A stretch of 5,396 nucleotides of DNA. It comes from Clostridia bacterium. GTDB taxonomy: Bacteria; Bacillota; Clostridia; Oscillospirales; CAG-272. The notes below the pieces were generated by a model, which did not search any database, was not told the DNA's origin, and was given only the letters and a program-made list of their open reading frames with translations. The translations under genes and the position numbers were made by a program. How positions within the stretch are numbered: the first letter of the stretch is position 1; each line of letters starts with the position of its first letter. The stretch covers positions 1-5,396 of the forward strand of contig JAFQJX010000066.1 of NCBI GenBank assembly GCA_017397205.1, written 5' to 3'. Below are positions 1 to 5,386 of the stretch, one piece after another.

Positions 1-32
1 GAATGAAAACGCCCCGCGGCAGGTGCGCGGGG
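1..32 (-). terminator. Rho-independent terminator of the his operon
   Basis: Read on the minus strand, a perfect 7-bp GC-only stem (plus-strand arms CCCCGCG at 12-18 and CGCGGGG at 26-32) closes a 7-base loop and is followed by the U-rich tail CGTTTTCATTC. It starts about 20 bases past the stop codon of the hisC-VOC frame. The U tract is interrupted, so efficiency may be moderate. Its position indicates that the his transcript ends right after the chimeric gene. Confidence 0.75.
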
Positions 33-52
33 AGGGGAGGAAGGGGGGTGAT

Positions 53-346
53 TTACAGGTACTGGTTGAACTCCAGCTTTTCCCGGTTGGGGCCCAGTAT
101 GGTGAAGTATTTGACGCCGTTGGTCCAGAAGGGGAGCTGGCCCTCCTCGATGACCTCGAGCTTCATGGCGTCGGCGATGCGGCGGGCCTCGTCGACGTCG
201 GTGACATTGATGGCGATGTGGTCCACCGCGCCGGCCTGTCCGACGGCCCTGCCGTTCTGGTAGGTCTCGACGGTCAAATCGCCCAGCCGGAGAAAGGCCA
301 CCAGCTCGCCGTTGTTGTCGGCGCGATGGGCTACCTCAAAGCCCAG
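53..346 (-). other. VOC-superfamily domain remnant (C-terminal ~92 residues) inside the hisC frame
   Basis: Residues ~281-377 of the hisC frame match the shape of a small VOC (glyoxalase/bleomycin-resistance/extradiol dioxygenase) protein. LGFEVAHR is followed by the strand run ELVAFLRLGDLTVETYQN, then the second-module start VDHIAINVTDVDEA, then FWTNGVKYFTILGPNREKLEFNQ. Three of the four positions that usually hold metal ligands in the family seem to be present: E in TVETYQ, H in VDHIAI and E in LEFNQ. The first beta-alpha unit, about 30 residues with the first ligand, is missing, so a complete VOC fold is not encoded. No start codon or ribosome binding site lies at the junction, so it should be made only as part of the HisC frame. 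The assignment rests on motif recognition, not a search. Confidence 0.72.
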
Positions 347-1186
347 GGCGGTAAGCCGCTCGCGCGTTACCTCGCGCACGCGTGCCACCTCGCGGGTGCA
401 CGCCTCAAAGTATGCCACGTCCTCCATGGCGGCGGTTGCCGCCAACAGGGAAAGACGGTTGACGTTGTAGGGGTTAAAGGAAAAGCGCAGGGTATTCAGG
501 TCGCGGATGAGGGCGGGGCAGCCGATGGCAAAGCCCACGCGCGCCCCTGCGAGGTTGCGGGACTTGGAAAAGGTCTGCACCACAACAAGATTGCCGTACC
601 TTTGTGTCAGGGGAACGGCGCTTTCTCCGCCAAAATCAATATATGCCTCGTCCACGATGACCACGCGGTCGGGGTCGCTTGCGACAAGCGCCTCAATCTG
701 CGCGCGCCCGAGGTAAATCCCCGTTTGCGCGTTGGGATTTGCAAGCACCAGGGTGCCCTTTGCCGCCGCCAGCGCGTCCACGTCCACGGTAAAGTCCTCG
801 CGGAGAGGGACGGTGGAGTAGGGAATGCCGTAAAAGGCGCTGAAAACGGGATAGAAGCCGTAGGTGACGTCCGTTGCCGTCACGCCCCCCTCGCCCCATG
901 CACGGAAGGCAAAGGACAGCACCTCGTCGCTTCCGTTTCCGACGCACACGCACTCCTCGCTCACTCCGTAATACGCAGCAATCGCCGCAACGGGCTGCGA
1001 GAGGGTGGGGTCAGAATACAGGCGCAGCTTCTCTGCCTCTCCCTCCGTCAGCGCGGCAAGCACCGCAGGGGAGGGCGGAAAGGGAGATTCGTTGGTATTC
1101 AGCTTGATATAGGTCTTGTCCCTGGGCTGCTCCCCCGGGGTATAGGGGGTCAGACCCGACAGGGATGCGGCTAAAAATCGGCTCAC
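53..1186 (-). CDS. hisC: Histidinol-phosphate aminotransferase N-terminal ~3/4 fused in frame to a truncated VOC (glyoxalase-like) domain
   Basis: HisC is the PLP enzyme that transaminates imidazole-acetol phosphate with glutamate to give histidinol phosphate. Residues 1-285 of this 377-residue frame look like HisC. They include LNTNESPFPP near residue 29, the Y57 region (RLYSDP), GNGSDE at 83-88, NPNAQTG at 150-156, VDEAY at 178-182 (PLP aspartate D179), the Schiff-base lysine K208 in TFSKSRN, and GARVGF at 214-219. The usual NPNxPTG carries Q instead of P. After LGFEV (281-285) the HisC C-terminal subdomain, with its ANFVF-like strand, FLRIT-like motif and substrate-binding arginine, is absent. 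A VOC-type sequence replaces it to the end. The start is GTG at 1184-1186, with AGGAGG seven bases upstream, just after the hisD stop. Aminotransferase activity is doubtful. The fusion could be real or an assembly chimera. Confidence 0.85.
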   Translation of the reverse strand: MSRFLAASLSGLTPYTPGEQPRDKTYIKLNTNESPFPPSPAVLAALTEGEAEKLRLYSDPTLSQPVAAIAAYYGVSEECVCVGNGSDEVLSFAFRAWGEGGVTATDVTYGFYPVFSAFYGIPYSTVPLREDFTVDVDALAAAKGTLVLANPNAQTGIYLGRAQIEALVASDPDRVVIVDEAYIDFGGESAVPLTQRYGNLVVVQTFSKSRNLAGARVGFAIGCPALIRDLNTLRFSFNPYNVNRLSLLAATAAMEDVAYFEACTREVARVREVTRERLTALGFEVAHRADNNGELVAFLRLGDLTVETYQNGRAVGQAGAVDHIAINVTDVDEARRIADAMKLEVIEEGQLPFWTNGVKYFTILGPNREKLEFNQYL

Positions 1187-1188
1187 GG

Positions 1189-2466
1189 TCAGTCCTCCTC
1201 AAAGCGGATGGTGATGCTCCTTGCGTGGGCGCCCAGCCCCTCACGGCTTGCAAAATCAGCCACGCGGTCGCGTGCCTTGCCCAGCGCCTCCTTGGTATAG
1301 TACAGGTAAGAGGATTTTTTGCGGAAATCGTCAACCGAGAGGGGAGAGGAGAATTTTGCACTTCCCCCCGTCGGCAGGGTGTGGTTGGGACCTGCAAAGT
1401 AGTCCCCCATCGGCTCGGGGGTGTAGCCACCCAGGAAAATGGAGCCGGCGTTTGTGATGCTGTCAAGATAGCGGAAGGGGTCCTCCACGCATACCTCCAG
1501 ATGCTCGGGGGCAATCTCGTTGGAAATCTCCACGGCGCGCTCCATGCTTTCCACCAGAATGATTTTTCCGTTGGTGTCAATGGAATGGCGTGCAATCTCG
1601 GCACGGGAGAGCAGAGGAATCTGCACCTCCAGCTCCGCCTGCACCGCAAGGGCAAGGTCGCGGCTGTCCGTTACGAGCACGGCGGTCGCAAGCTTGTCGT
1701 GCTCTGCCTGGCTGAGCAGGTCCGCCGCCACGTGACGGGGGTTTGCCGTGCCGTCCGCCAGCACGAGAATTTCGCTGGGGCCTGCAATCATATCAATGGC
1801 AACCTTACCGAATACGGCGCGCTTTGCAAGCGCCACGAAAATGTTGCCGGGACCGACGATTTTATGCACCGCAGGCACCGTCTCGGTGCCGTAGGCAAGG
1901 GCGGCAATTGCCTGTGCACCGCCACACTTGAAAATGGCGGTGACACCGCACATACGGGCGGCGGCAAGAATTTCGTCGCGGATATTGCCGTTCTTATCGG
2001 CAGGGGTCGTCATGATGATTTGCTTCACCCCCGCGATTTGCGCGGGAATGGCGTTCATCAGGACGGTGGAGGGATAGGCGGCGGTGCCGCCGGGCACGTA
2101 AATGCCCACCTTTTCAATGGGGGTGTACCGCTGACCCAGGACAATGCCTCCCTCCTTTTCAAGGCGGAAGCCGTCGCGCAGCTGCTGCTCGTGGAACAGG
2201 GTAATGTTCTCCCTTGCCTGGCGCAGGGTTTCAAGGAAATCGGGGTCCAGGCGGGCGATTGCCGCGTCAATCTCCTCCTCCGTGACACGCAGGGAGGCAA
2301 GCGTCGGGCAGTCAAAGCGGCGGGAGTAATCCAGCACCGCGGCGTCCCCTTCGTTTATGACTCGGTCAATAATTTCCTTGACAATCCCCTCGTACTCGCC
2401 GTAGGATTGGATTTCGCGGTTGAGAATTTTTGATAGCTCGATTTCGTTATCGTACAGTGTAATCAT
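1189..2466 (-). CDS. hisD: Histidinol dehydrogenase
   Basis: HisD is a zinc-dependent, NAD-linked cytosolic enzyme that oxidises L-histidinol through the aldehyde to L-histidine, the last two steps of the pathway. The 425-residue length is normal. Visible landmarks are YVPGGTAAYPS from 123, KCGGAQAIAALAYGT at 180-194, VGPGNIFVALAKR at 204-216 and AGPSEILV at 228-235. Predicted zinc ligands by family alignment are Q253 and H256 (SQAEHD), D355 (GDYFAGPNH) and H414 (GLGAHARS). The catalytic pair is E321-H322 (APEHLEV). All are intact, so the enzyme should be active. The ATG at 2466 overlaps the hisG stop in an ATGA, and AAGGA lies nine bases upstream, which supports translational coupling. The stop sits two bases before the hisC start. 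Confidence 0.97.
   Translation of the reverse strand: MITLYDNEIELSKILNREIQSYGEYEGIVKEIIDRVINEGDAAVLDYSRRFDCPTLASLRVTEEEIDAAIARLDPDFLETLRQARENITLFHEQQLRDGFRLEKEGGIVLGQRYTPIEKVGIYVPGGTAAYPSTVLMNAIPAQIAGVKQIIMTTPADKNGNIRDEILAAARMCGVTAIFKCGGAQAIAALAYGTETVPAVHKIVGPGNIFVALAKRAVFGKVAIDMIAGPSEILVLADGTANPRHVAADLLSQAEHDKLATAVLVTDSRDLALAVQAELEVQIPLLSRAEIARHSIDTNGKIILVESMERAVEISNEIAPEHLEVCVEDPFRYLDSITNAGSIFLGGYTPEPMGDYFAGPNHTLPTGGSAKFSSPLSVDDFRKKSSYLYYTKEALGKARDRVADFASREGLGAHARSITIRFEED
1194..1199 (-). promoter_or_regulatory. Ribosome binding site that fixes the GTG start of hisC
   Basis: AGGAGG on the minus strand lies seven bases before the GTG at 1186-1184 and overlaps the last codons of hisD. No other start codon nearby has comparable spacing, and the protein begins as HisC proteins usually do, so GTG is the preferred start. 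Confidence 0.75.
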
Positions 2467-3089
2467 TTGGAAATTTCCTTTTTCAACTCGTCACAGATGC
2501 GGCGGATTTCTTCGCCCTTAAATACGTATGCGGCAGGGTTGGCAATCAGGCGTGCGCTGATGGGCACGATTTCGCTCACAACCTCCAGCCCGTTTTCGCG
2601 GAGGGTGGTCCCCGTTTCTACAATATCCACAATGACGTCCGCCATGCCCACGAGGGGTGCAAGCTCAATGGAGCCGTACAGCTTAATCATTTCGGTTTCG
2701 CGCCCCAGCCCGTCGTAGTAGGTACGGGCGATATGGGGGAACTTTGTGGCAACGCGCAGGGGGCGGTCGGTGTCGTCGCGAAAGTCCTTTTTGGCGGCAA
2801 CCGCCATGCGGCACCTGCCGAAGCCAAGGTCCAGCAGCTCGTAAACCTGCGCCTCGCTTTCCAGGAGAATGTCCTTGCCGACAACCCCGATGTCTGCGGC
2901 GCCCTTTTCCACGTAAATTGCTACGTCGGAGGGCTTGACGAGAAAATAGCGCACGCCGCTTTCCTCGTTTTCAAAAATCAGCTTGCGGCAGCCCTCGTCC
3001 TCCAGCTCGCGGCAGGGGTAACCGAGCGCCATCAGCAGCTTATAAACCTTATCTCCAAGGCGCCCTTTGGGTAGTGCAATATTCAGCAT
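2463..3089 (-). CDS. hisG: ATP phosphoribosyltransferase catalytic subunit, short (HisZ-dependent) form
   Basis: HisG condenses ATP with PRPP to form phosphoribosyl-ATP, the committed and feedback-controlled step of histidine synthesis. At 208 residues this is the short form, which lacks the C-terminal ACT-like regulatory domain of long HisG and works in a hetero-octamer with HisZ. The frame starts MLNIALPKGRLGD, as is typical for the family. It continues with VKPSDVAIYVEKGAADIGVVG at 51-71 and the PRPP-binding loop around DIVETGTTL at 155-163. The ATG is at 3089-3087, with AAGGAG five bases upstream overlapping the hisZ stop. The 3' end overlaps hisD by four bases. Adjacency to hisZ fits joint, stoichiometric expression. 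No missing motif is seen. Confidence 0.97.
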   Translation of the reverse strand: MLNIALPKGRLGDKVYKLLMALGYPCRELEDEGCRKLIFENEESGVRYFLVKPSDVAIYVEKGAADIGVVGKDILLESEAQVYELLDLGFGRCRMAVAAKKDFRDDTDRPLRVATKFPHIARTYYDGLGRETEMIKLYGSIELAPLVGMADVIVDIVETGTTLRENGLEVVSEIVPISARLIANPAAYVFKGEEIRRICDELKKEISK

Positions 3090-3098
3090 AGCGGCTCC

Positions 3099-4172
3099 TT
3101 ACAGTTTGATGAGCGTACGGTAGCGGATGCCGTCGGGAATACGGCGCTCCACGCGTACGCGCTGACCCTCCTCGCGCAGCTCTCTTGCGCGCGTCAGAAG
3201 AGTAACGGGGTCGGTGTCCTCTCCCTGGAGGAGAAGCACGTCGGTATCATACTCGGTAGGCGCTCTGTGATAGAGCAGCTCCCCGAGATAGACGGCAAAG
3301 CCAATGGCACGGGTATCGGGGGAGAACTTCTGCGCCAGGCGGTCGTAGCGTCCGCCCGAAAGCACGGGGGCGGAAAGCCCCTCGGCATAGCCGCGGAAGA
3401 CGAGGCCGTTGTAATACTCGGTGCCCTGCGTGACGGAAAGGTCAATTTGCACCTTGTCACCGTAGCCGAGGGCGTCCAGCATTTCCTTCAGGGAAAACAG
3501 CTCCTCAAATGCATGGGATGCCTCCCGCGTGGAGGCAAGCGCCGCCGCGTAGCGGCAGGTGTCAGCGGGGACCGTCAGCATACGGGAGAATGCCCTCTGC
3601 ACCTCCTCCGAAGCCCCCGCACGCGCGAGAATGGCACTCAGGCCGTCTACGTTCTTGGAGCCGATTGCACCAATCGCTTCCTCCTTTTGAGAGGGAGAAA
3701 GCCCAAGCCCTGTGAGAATGCCGTTGACAAGACCCATATGGGAGAGCGTCAGGCGGTAATTCGCGGAGAGTGCGGAGAGGGAGGTGAGCGCAAGCTCTAA
3801 AATTTCAAGCTCCTCCGTCACCGTCACGTCGCCGAGCAGCTCCAGCCCCATCTGGTTGATTTCGCGGTACTGCCCCGCGTGCTTGTCATAGCGGTAGACC
3901 GTCTCGCGGTAGTACAGCTTTTCGCTGTGACCCTGGGTGGCACGGCGGTTTTTCACAATGGAAAGGGTGACGTCGGGCTTCAGGGCGAGCAGGCGTCCGT
4001 TCTGGTCGGTAAAGGTAATGATATGCTCGTCGGAGAGAAAGCTGCGGTTGTCAAGATAGAGGGCGTATTCCTCAAACTTGCGGATTTTGTAGGCGGCGTA
4101 GCCCGCGCCCTCGTACAGCGCCTTGAGGCGCTGGGTAATCACGTCTTCGTTTTCAAAGTAAATCGGGGTCAT
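3099..4172 (-). CDS. hisZ: ATP phosphoribosyltransferase regulatory subunit (HisRS paralogue)
   Basis: HisZ is a class II histidyl-tRNA-synthetase-like protein that does not charge tRNA. It binds short HisG, is needed for its activity, and mediates histidine feedback. The 357-residue protein has the synthetase core: KIRKFEEYALYLDN at 29-42, LALKPDVT at 62-69, the motif-2-like YYRETVYRYD at 87-96 with QYREINQMGLELLG at 101-114, then GGRYDRL at 273-279 and AIGFAVYLGEL at 289-299. It ends soon after residue 310-350, without a full HisRS anticodon-binding domain. The HisRS LDYYT histidine signature is replaced by VTQGTEYYNGLVF near 247-259. Both points favour HisZ over HisS, as does linkage to short hisG. 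AAGGAG lies eight bases before the ATG, and the start overlaps the upstream regulator by ATGA. Confidence 0.95.
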   Translation of the reverse strand: MTPIYFENEDVITQRLKALYEGAGYAAYKIRKFEEYALYLDNRSFLSDEHIITFTDQNGRLLALKPDVTLSIVKNRRATQGHSEKLYYRETVYRYDKHAGQYREINQMGLELLGDVTVTEELEILELALTSLSALSANYRLTLSHMGLVNGILTGLGLSPSQKEEAIGAIGSKNVDGLSAILARAGASEEVQRAFSRMLTVPADTCRYAAALASTREASHAFEELFSLKEMLDALGYGDKVQIDLSVTQGTEYYNGLVFRGYAEGLSAPVLSGGRYDRLAQKFSPDTRAIGFAVYLGELLYHRAPTEYDTDVLLLQGEDTDPVTLLTRARELREEGQRVRVERRIPDGIRYRTLIKL

Positions 4173-4471
4173 CTCTTTTGCTCCTTCAGATATGCGGCAA
4201 GATAGCCGCTGTAGCCGCCCTGTCCGCGCTTGATACAGCGGTTGATACGGCTGAGGGTGGCGGAGGAAACGTTCACCTCGTCCATCACCTGCTGGTAGGT
4301 GGCGCCCTCCAGCAAAAGCCGTGCACTTTCCACACGCTGTGCCATATACTCAATTTCGGTATCGGTGCAAAGATCGGAGAGTAGGGCGGCAACCGCCTCC
4401 GCCGACTCAAGACTTGCCAGGAATGCAAACAGCTGCTTCTTCTGTTCTTCAATTGCCATGGGGTCGCTCAT
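4169..4471 (-). CDS. TrpR-family (YerC/YecD-type) DNA-binding regulator, probable his operon repressor
   Basis: This is a 100-residue protein of the TrpR-like YerC/YecD family. The central part, LCTDTEIEYMAQRVESARLL at about 35-54, is the conserved family core. The helix-turn-helix follows at about 58-80, with ATYQQVMDEV, the turn NVSSATLSR and INRCI as the recognition-helix end. B. subtilis YerC is similar in size. The frame is open upstream to 4600, but the ATG at 4471-4469 is chosen because GGGAGG lies five bases before it and the upstream extension would pass through the promoter. It is the first gene of the his operon and overlaps hisZ by ATGA. From the context and from published comparative proposals that such TrpR-like proteins (HisR) control his genes, it is inferred to be an autoregulated repressor. 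The effector is unknown here. Confidence 0.88.
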   Translation of the reverse strand: MSDPMAIEEQKKQLFAFLASLESAEAVAALLSDLCTDTEIEYMAQRVESARLLLEGATYQQVMDEVNVSSATLSRINRCIKRGQGGYSGYLAAYLKEQKR

Positions 4472-4476
4472 TGTTA

Positions 4477-4482
4477 CCTCCC
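4477..4482 (-). promoter_or_regulatory. Ribosome binding site that fixes the start of the TrpR-like gene
   Basis: GGGAGG on the minus strand is five bases upstream of the ATG at 4471-4469. It decides against the longer in-frame start at 4600, which has no such site and lies upstream of the inferred transcription start. Confidence 0.7.
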
Positions 4483-4526
4483 GTGGGCGTGTTGCCCGTC
4501 TGTTTTGGATGCGGCAAATGCACGCA

Positions 4527-4541
4527 CAAGCCGTCAGCTTG
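4527..4541 (-). other. Small stem-loop near the 5' end of the his mRNA
   Basis: CAAGC-TGACG-GCTTG on the minus strand makes a perfect 5-bp stem with a 5-base loop, about 8-20 bases from the inferred transcript start. A second short hairpin (GGGC-AACAC-GCCC, about 4486-4498) lies just before the ribosome binding site. The ~78-base leader is too short for a T-box, and no attenuator with a U tract is seen. A role in mRNA stability or none at all are both possible. Confidence 0.3.
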
Positions 4542-4555
4542 GATTTTACAATTCT

Positions 4556-4584
4556 ATTATACTTCACCGCTTTAACGAAGTAAA
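4556..4584 (-). promoter_or_regulatory. Sigma-A promoter of the his operon
   Basis: On the minus strand a perfect -10 TATAAT (4561-4556) is preceded by a 17-base spacer and a -35 TTTACT (4584-4579, four of six consensus bases). A TTGACG is also present at 4591-4586 but would need a 24-base spacer. The transcription start would be near 4549, giving a leader of about 78 bases before the TrpR-like gene. The -35 lies inside a perfect inverted repeat. Confidence 0.72.
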
Positions 4585-4587
4585 GCG
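4568..4587. promoter_or_regulatory. Candidate operator 1: perfect CGCTTTA-N6-TAAAGCG dyad over the his -35
   Basis: The plus-strand arms CGCTTTA (4568-4574) and TAAAGCG (4581-4587) are exact reverse complements around the 6-base spacer ACGAAG. The dyad covers the -35 element and part of the spacer of the his promoter, so a bound dimer would block RNA polymerase. The TrpR-like protein encoded by the first gene of the operon is the natural candidate, but this is inference. Confidence 0.55.
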
Positions 4588-4598
4588 TCAAAGTGTAC

Positions 4599-4616
4599 AA
4601 TTTAGCGCATTAAAGC
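4599..4616. promoter_or_regulatory. Candidate operator 2: related TTTA-N6-TAAA dyad 30 bp from the first
   Basis: TTTA (4601-4604), spacer GCGCAT and TAAA (4611-4614) repeat the core of the first dyad. Read on the minus strand, both sites share GCTTTA-N6-TAAA. The centres are exactly 30 bp apart, close to three helical turns, so both would face the same side of the DNA. The outer bases of one arm (AA in place of GC) break the symmetry, so this is probably the weaker site. Confidence 0.42.
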
Positions 4617-4665
4617 AATAAAGAATCGGAAATTTGCACAAAAAGGGGGAGATAGGGAAGCGCGC

Positions 4666-4694
4666 TTGCATTTTTCGCCCTCCTATTATATAAT
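4666..4694 (+). promoter_or_regulatory. Sigma-A promoter of the membrane-protein gene
   Basis: TTGCAT (4666-4671) and a perfect TATAAT (4689-4694) are separated by 17 bases. The start would be near 4701, giving a leader of about 33 bases. The -35 keeps only the TTG of the consensus. The -10 sits in ATTATATAAT, which also reads as TATAAT on the other strand but has no matching -35 there. Confidence 0.6.
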
Positions 4695-4733
4695 GAAAAC
4701 GTTGCAAGAAAACCGTCTGTTGGGGAGCGTGAA

Positions 4734-5294
4734 ATGGAGTCTGTCAAAACCTTTTTCCGATATTTTCTCAAATACATATGGATCCCGATTGCCGTCGTCG
4801 CCATTCTTTTTCTTTTGCTCCTCGCCATACGGTTTGGTGCCGTTGACGCGCTGCTTGATGCGGTGAATGCCGTCGCGGATTGGTGGCAGACGCACAACTA
4901 TCCGTGGTTTGGCTGGTGTGTCAGTCTTGTGGACTATATGCAGGAGGTGAATGCAGGATTCGCGCAGCTGCTCGTTCTGCTTGTGCTGATCATTTTAGTC
5001 GTTGTCACCGCCATTGTGGAGCCGATTTTGTTCCTGGCGCTCAATTTGCTCTGGGGCATCGTTTATATCATTCTGGAAATCCTGGCGTTTATTCTCTCGC
5101 TTTTGATCTGGGTACTGGTCTATCTCGTTTTGCCCGTCGGTGTCACGGCGGTTGCCGTCTATCTGCTTGCCATCCGCGGTATCCGCTACGAGGAGGAAAT
5201 GGGTCTGAGGCGCCTGTTCGGCTTTCTCGGCCTGGCGCTGTGCCTCGTGGCGTTGGTTTTCTTTTACGTTTATGCATTCGCGGTGCCATATTAA
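4734..5294 (+). CDS. Polytopic membrane protein of unknown function
   Basis: I do not recognise a family. The 186-residue protein starts at an ATG with GGGGAG six bases upstream and ends in TAA. A short basic N-terminus (MESVKTFFRYFLKY) leads into a first membrane segment at about 15-33. Then comes a ~40-residue loop rich in aromatics (DWWQTHNYPWFGW at 49-61), probably outside the cell. Residues ~76-147 are almost continuously hydrophobic, enough for three or four passes, broken only by E95, N104 and E115. A charged turn (RGIRYEEEMGLRR, 148-160) precedes a last segment at about 161-184. There is no catalytic motif, signal cleavage site or transporter signature that I can see. It diverges from the his operon across a shared 262-bp region, which may mean shared control but does not show a role in histidine metabolism. 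Confidence 0.8.
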   Translation: MESVKTFFRYFLKYIWIPIAVVAILFLLLLAIRFGAVDALLDAVNAVADWWQTHNYPWFGWCVSLVDYMQEVNAGFAQLLVLLVLIILVVVTAIVEPILFLALNLLWGIVYIILEILAFILSLLIWVLVYLVLPVGVTAVAVYLLAIRGIRYEEEMGLRRLFGFLGLALCLVALVFFYVYAFAVPY

Positions 5295-5331
5295 AGCCCG
5301 CCCCCAACCTGCCGCCTGATTTGTCTATCCG

Positions 5332-5352
5332 TTTTTGAAAATTTTTCAAAAA
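5332..5352. repeat. Perfect AT-rich 21-bp palindrome upstream of a strong promoter
   Basis: TTTTTGAAAA (5332-5341) and TTTTCAAAAA (5343-5352) are exact reverse complements around a single T. The palindrome ends five bases before the -35 of the next promoter. It could be an operator, an AT-rich UP-like element, or a weak hairpin ending the membrane-protein transcript. It lacks the GC stem of an ordinary terminator. Confidence 0.55.
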
Positions 5353-5357
5353 ATCCG

Positions 5358-5386
5358 TTGACACAGCGTTTCGTTTGTGCTATAAT
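5358..5386 (+). promoter_or_regulatory. Full-consensus extended sigma-A promoter reading out of the window
   Basis: TTGACA (5358-5363), a 17-base spacer and TATAAT (5381-5386) match the consensus at all twelve positions, and TGC directly before the -10 adds the extended -10 element. The transcript would start at about 5393, so the gene it drives lies beyond the right edge. Such a strong promoter suggests a highly expressed or tightly repressed gene or a stable RNA. No gene is seen in 5295-5396. Confidence 0.88.

Noticed and set aside
29..48. G-run cluster after hisC on the plus strand, possible G-quadruplex
   Set aside because: There are only three runs of at least three G with proper loops, so a three-quartet structure is not supported, and part of it is the terminator stem.
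23..1174. 383-residue open frame on the plus strand opposite hisC
   Set aside because: It is antisense to a gene with clear HisC motifs, shows no domain pattern of its own, and is expected from GC-rich third positions of the real gene.
1165..2433. 422-residue open frame on the plus strand opposite hisD
   Set aside because: It mirrors the full hisD coding region. HisD has all catalytic residues, while this frame has no recognisable motif or good ribosome binding site.
3099..4172. Histidyl-tRNA synthetase (hisS)
   Set aside because: The protein is too short, lacks a full anticodon-binding domain, has an altered histidine signature, and is coupled to a short hisG, all of which indicate HisZ.
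4475..4530. Possible histidine leader peptide: a GTG-initiated 17-codon frame (ends QHAHGR) stopping two bases before the TrpR-like start
   Set aside because: It has no ribosome binding site, only two His codons, and no terminator/antiterminator pair. His codons at this density can arise by chance.
4472..4600. N-terminal extension of the TrpR-like protein to an ATG at 4600
   Set aside because: The extension would run through the inferred promoter and operator, has no family similarity, and the start at 4471 has a strong GGGAGG site.
4685..4713. Second minus-strand promoter using TATAAT read backwards at 4690-4685
   Set aside because: No acceptable -35 at 16-18 bp (GTTTTC only), so it is best explained as the symmetric -10 of the plus-strand promoter.
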